From: a virus
DNA: 42,975 nt
Strand: one strand, 5' to 3'
IMG/VR virus record: IMGVR_UViG_3300005528_000090
Coordinates: 1 to 42,975 of that record
The translations under genes and the position numbers were made by a program. Positions 40,402 through 42,975 of the stretch are shown in pieces. Under the pieces are notes generated by a model. That model had not been told where the DNA came from. It saw only the letters and a list, made by a program, of their open reading frames with translations, and did not search any database. The first letter of the stretch is position 1; each line of letters begins with the position of its first letter.

Positions 40402-41021
40402 TTGTTATCAACCCCATCTACCTTTTTATCCGATGGTTGCCATGCACCGAGTAGTTTCAACACTTCCTCGATTACCGTCATTTCCATATCGGCGGGTATT
40501 GGGAGTATATCTGTGTCTGAATATGAATCGAAGTCGTTAACTAAAAGTCTTACAAGGACTGCGTTAATAGATTGCCCAGGAAGATTCTCGGTAAAGATTA
40601 ATTTATTACCTCTTACCTCATATCCTATGTTTATATCTCCCAGGATTCTGTGGTTCTTAACCAAAGCCCATTGACCAGGTTGAAGTGGTATGAATGGATC
40701 GTGAGGCGAGTTTGTCTTTGACACATGCCAAACACCTCTTCCTCTAGTTAAGTGAAGAGGCAATACTGGAAGTGTACACGCTGACGTATCCTTATAGGTT
40801 GTTACAGCTACATTGTCATACTCGGCTATACACGCATCTACAACTGGACTTCTTTCACCCTCGTTGTAGTTATTGATCCTCTCCATCTTTAGAAGACGGT
40901 TAATAACCTGACCTATAGCAATACGAATCTCAGGTAGTGTTACTCTCTGAGTGCTGGCAGGATTACCGCCAGATACAACCCTCTGAATTTGTTCAGCTAT
41001 TCTACCTATGGTTGAAGCCAT
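40398..41021 (-). CDS. Neck/ring protein, 207 aa
   Basis: Starts MASTIGRIAEQIQRVVSGGN with helices, then a beta-rich domain (TRGRGVWHVSKTNSPHDPFI; RGNKLIFTENLPGQSINAVL) and an acidic tail. Placed between two other ring-type genes with 1-4 nt overlaps. Assigned as structural by position and pattern only. Confidence 0.65.
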   Translation of the reverse strand: MASTIGRIAEQIQRVVSGGNPASTQRVTLPEIRIAIGQVINRLLKMERINNYNEGERSPVVDACIAEYDNVAVTTYKDTSACTLPVLPLHLTRGRGVWHVSKTNSPHDPFIPLQPGQWALVKNHRILGDINIGYEVRGNKLIFTENLPGQSINAVLVRLLVNDFDSYSDTDILPIPADMEMTVIEEVLKLLGAWQPSDKKVDGVDNK

Positions 41022-41704
41022 TAGCTACCCTCCTTTTGTTTTATATCACCAAACTGGGCTGTACCTGCATCGGCAAGAGTAAAGCCTCCTATAGAAATCG
41101 CCCTGTATATAATGTTGTTAATGCTACTGTCCCTCCACTCCATTTGGGTAGAGTAGTACTCGTCATATGTAATGGTCCTGCCATCTTGATTATACGCAAA
41201 CACCGGCTTCTCTGGTCTTTTAATATACACCAGTTCTCCAGCAAATACGTTGTTAGGGAACACTAAAAGCTTCCCCCTTCTTTGAACATATACCGGATAC
41301 TTTGTGGATGGCGCCAGAATCTGGGATGTAAGTCTAGATGATAGCTCCTCTTCTGTAATTGGCTCTACAAATCTCTTCTCGAATGAAGCCCCTACCTGTC
41401 TGTTTAGATAAAGGGTAATACCAAATAGATAATCCTCCGGAGTGGATATCTCTCCACCTACAGTATTCCCTGAGCTTAATGCTAGCGTCTTAATAAATGG
41501 TGAGAGCTGATCGTTGATAGATTGAGACCTTCCAAGGTGCATTGGCAACCCGTCCTTTCTTGGGTTCCCGTATAAATCATTTAATTCCTCCATCTGAGCC
41601 ACATCCAACAGGCTATCTATCTCAGCATGCGTGACGTAACCATTCTTCTCCTTATCTATCAGCTGGAGAAACCTGTTGTGTATCTGCTCAATAGTATACG
41701 CCAT
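41021..41704 (-). CDS. Ring/neck protein 1-like, 227 aa
   Basis: Helical start (YTIEQIHNRFLQLIDKEKNG) then TPEDYLFGITLYLNRQVGAS, VEPITEEELSSRLTSQIL and YPVYVQRRGKLLVFPNN. From memory this arrangement is seen in crAss-like ring proteins that join portal and tail. First of the three neck genes in transcription order. A TAGTTTTG element at 41716-41709 (minus) lies 4 nt before the ATG. Confidence 0.7.
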   Translation of the reverse strand: MAYTIEQIHNRFLQLIDKEKNGYVTHAEIDSLLDVAQMEELNDLYGNPRKDGLPMHLGRSQSINDQLSPFIKTLALSSGNTVGGEISTPEDYLFGITLYLNRQVGASFEKRFVEPITEEELSSRLTSQILAPSTKYPVYVQRRGKLLVFPNNVFAGELVYIKRPEKPVFAYNQDGRTITYDEYYSTQMEWRDSSINNIIYRAISIGGFTLADAGTAQFGDIKQKEGS

Positions 41705-41708
41705 CCTA

Positions 41709-41716
41709 CAAAACTA
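41709..41716 (-). promoter_or_regulatory. Candidate -7 element before neck genes
   Basis: Minus-strand TAGTTTTG matches TAnnTTTG, but the ATG (41704) is only 4 nt away and the -33 region is merely T-rich. If used, the message would be nearly leaderless. Similar spacing is seen at 17865 and before 33837. Confidence 0.3.
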
Positions 41717-41756
41717 TATTAATTAACAATAATTACTGTAAAAAAAAGGCTATGAG

Positions 41757-42281
41757 TTATGCCTCGTCGGTAGATATTATCCCTGTAGCCTGAACATGGT
41801 ATGGCTTTGCTGATGCTGGTCTGCTTCTGTATACTGGTTTTCTTACAGCTATACATCTATCCTTTCTTATTCTGGTTATGGTAACGGCGTCTCCTTGGTT
41901 TCCTCCAAGCACATGGTAGCAATCTTTGTCCTCTGCGATATAAAAACCTACATGACCACCAGACCCTCTTGAGAAAACTAATATATCCCCAAGAGATGCA
42001 CTCTTAGACTCTTCTCCCCACTTAGCCCATGATCTTGCCCATAGTGGTGACTTAACAGGATCACGCCCGGTTCTCTTGACCACCACAGCTGTAAACAATC
42101 CACACCAAGGTATAGAATCACTACCGTAAACTTTCTCTAAACCACATTCCTTGGCCCACGATAGTATTATAGGATTATTCTTTTCACCCTTAAGCTCTAA
42201 GGTGCCGTGCAATTTCAACCCCTCAGATATTAATTTTGGTAATGTCTGCCCTGTTAGATGTTTGTAATTATTTATATTCAT
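41757..42281 (-). CDS. CHAP/NlpC-P60-type cysteine peptidoglycan hydrolase
   Basis: 174 residues with a papain-like triad: C60 (SIPWCGLFTA), H110 (GSGGHVGFY) and N128 (LGGNQGDAV). This is the pattern of CHAP-related TIGR02594-type phage proteins that cut peptide bonds in peptidoglycan. Together with the GH19 enzyme at 22440 the phage has two wall-degrading activities of different specificity. Located ahead of neck genes, next to two membrane proteins, which could be holin or spanin partners. Confidence 0.85.
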   Translation of the reverse strand: MNINNYKHLTGQTLPKLISEGLKLHGTLELKGEKNNPIILSWAKECGLEKVYGSDSIPWCGLFTAVVVKRTGRDPVKSPLWARSWAKWGEESKSASLGDILVFSRGSGGHVGFYIAEDKDCYHVLGGNQGDAVTITRIRKDRCIAVRKPVYRSRPASAKPYHVQATGIISTDEA

Positions 42282-42669
42282 AAGTCAACCAAGATATTGT
42301 GGCTAGTATTAGGTATATAAATTTAGTAATCCAGAATGTAGACTTTCTAACAAAGATCCTATCTATTATGCTATTTGTAGTAATAGATACGTAATCAATC
42401 CTTAAGCCCCTTAAAGTGTTTAAGGTGATGTCGTATATCATCCCTCTACATGATGCGTAGTATATAAGATACACTAGAACATCTATTGGGCTCACATCGT
42501 CGTAGTAGTCTAGCGACAAAGATAGGCATACAATAAATAAAACAACGCCAATGTTAATCGTCCAGAATTTATTTACATTATTTAACCTACCATGGCTAAA
42601 CCTAATACGTGAATATTCAATTATAGCCGAAAGTACAGAAGCAAAAAATGGTAGTATTAATGTTATCAT
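42268..42669 (-). CDS. Membrane protein, candidate holin
   Basis: 133 residues with about three to four hydrophobic segments: an N-terminal helix (MITLILPFFASVLSAIIEYS), TINIGVVLFIVCLSLSL, VLVYLIYYASC and a C-terminal FIYLILATISWLTYEYK. Overlap of 14 nt with the cysteine hydrolase gene suggests a holin-endolysin pair. No known holin family recognised. Confidence 0.6.
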   Translation of the reverse strand: MITLILPFFASVLSAIIEYSRIRFSHGRLNNVNKFWTINIGVVLFIVCLSLSLDYYDDVSPIDVLVYLIYYASCRGMIYDITLNTLRGLRIDYVSITTNSIIDRIFVRKSTFWITKFIYLILATISWLTYEYK

Positions 42670-42690
42670 ATGTCCCGTTTTTTACGCAAT

Positions 42691-42954
42691 TTACTGGACA
42701 AACCACACATCATGATGGTCGGGCCACAGCAAACCGAAGAAGAAGATAGTCCCGAAAACGATCCAAAGCAGACCGATTTTAAACTGAGCGGTTTTCCAAA
42801 AGGAAACATTTATATCAGATTCCGCCCATTCGTAATAACCGCCCGGATAACCTGGTCTTTGCTTTTGATAACGGCTACCGCTTTTGCTCGCTTTGTATCC
42901 AAATATAAAGAATACTAAGGGCGGCAGATAGCAAAAAAAAAGAGCCACGAACAT
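42691..42954 (-). CDS. Two-span membrane protein, possible lysis accessory
   Basis: 87 residues: N-terminal hydrophobic MFVALFFCYLPPLVFFIFGY, a basic Gly/Tyr-rich middle (SGSRYQKQRPGYPGGYYEWA), and a second helix (IGLLWIVFGTIFFFGLLW). Adjacent to the candidate holin. Function unknown; upstream context lies outside the window. Confidence 0.55.
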   Translation of the reverse strand: MFVALFFCYLPPLVFFIFGYKASKSGSRYQKQRPGYPGGYYEWAESDINVSFWKTAQFKIGLLWIVFGTIFFFGLLWPDHHDVWFVQ

Positions 42955-42975
42955 ATCGAAGCTAAATTCTAAAGG

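Overview
The window looks like about 43 kb of a tailed, probably short-tailed, double-stranded DNA phage of a Bacteroidota host, related to crAss-like and Cellulophaga-type podoviruses. The evidence is host-type promoters (TTTG, about 20 bp, TAnnTTTG), A-rich leaders instead of Shine-Dalgarno sites, tightly packed and overlapping small genes, and the gene families present: a large terminase, ring-type neck proteins, a muzzle-like protein, a 3,600-residue polyvalent ejection protein, an SSB with a DIPF tail and DnaA-C-like proteins. No portal, major capsid protein or DNA polymerase is visible. The two minus-strand blocks run off opposite ends of the window, so on a circular map they would join into one late operon with the capsid genes in the unseen part.

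Layout. 1-5984 (minus): large terminase at the left edge, then a probable packaging partner, several small unknowns, a metallophosphoesterase, a tandem GroES-like protein, RNase H and secreted or structural small proteins. 5985-6455: a roughly 390-nt non-coding, structured leader, and two back-to-back promoters firing left and right. 6456-7543: two small overlapping genes, an intergenic region rich in hairpins and AT (possible origin or RNA), and a winged-helix regulator. 7544-11102: the standout region. A ~300-nt structured RNA is followed by a chain of very small genes separated by nine copies of a type I hammerhead self-cleaving ribozyme (seven intact, one with an insertion next to its core, one decayed). 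11103-12842: more small genes, a strange type II tRNA with a GTC anticodon, a lipoprotein and membrane miniproteins. 12889-22456 (plus): tyrosine recombinase, T7 gp4-like primase-helicase, NinG, SSB, dNMP kinase, ERF annealase, YqaJ/lambda-exo nuclease, a PAPS-reductase-like enzyme and replication-initiation-type proteins. 22440-42954 (minus): GH19 lysozyme-like endolysin, the giant ejection protein and two companions, muzzle-like protein, three neck/ring proteins, a CHAP/NlpC-like cysteine hydrolase and two membrane proteins.

How it fits together. The plus-strand genes supply early functions and recombination-dependent replication (ERF plus exonuclease plus NinG plus SSB plus primase-helicase, presumably borrowing host polymerase). 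The minus strand builds, packages and releases virions. The ribozyme array is best read as a processing device: one transcript from about 7656 would cut itself at each gene junction, giving near-monocistronic mini-mRNAs that each start with the same 19-22 nt A-rich leader. Stop codons are often built into the ribozyme, so ORF and ribozyme behave as one exchangeable cassette. All functional statements come from reading motifs by eye; no search or folding program was run.
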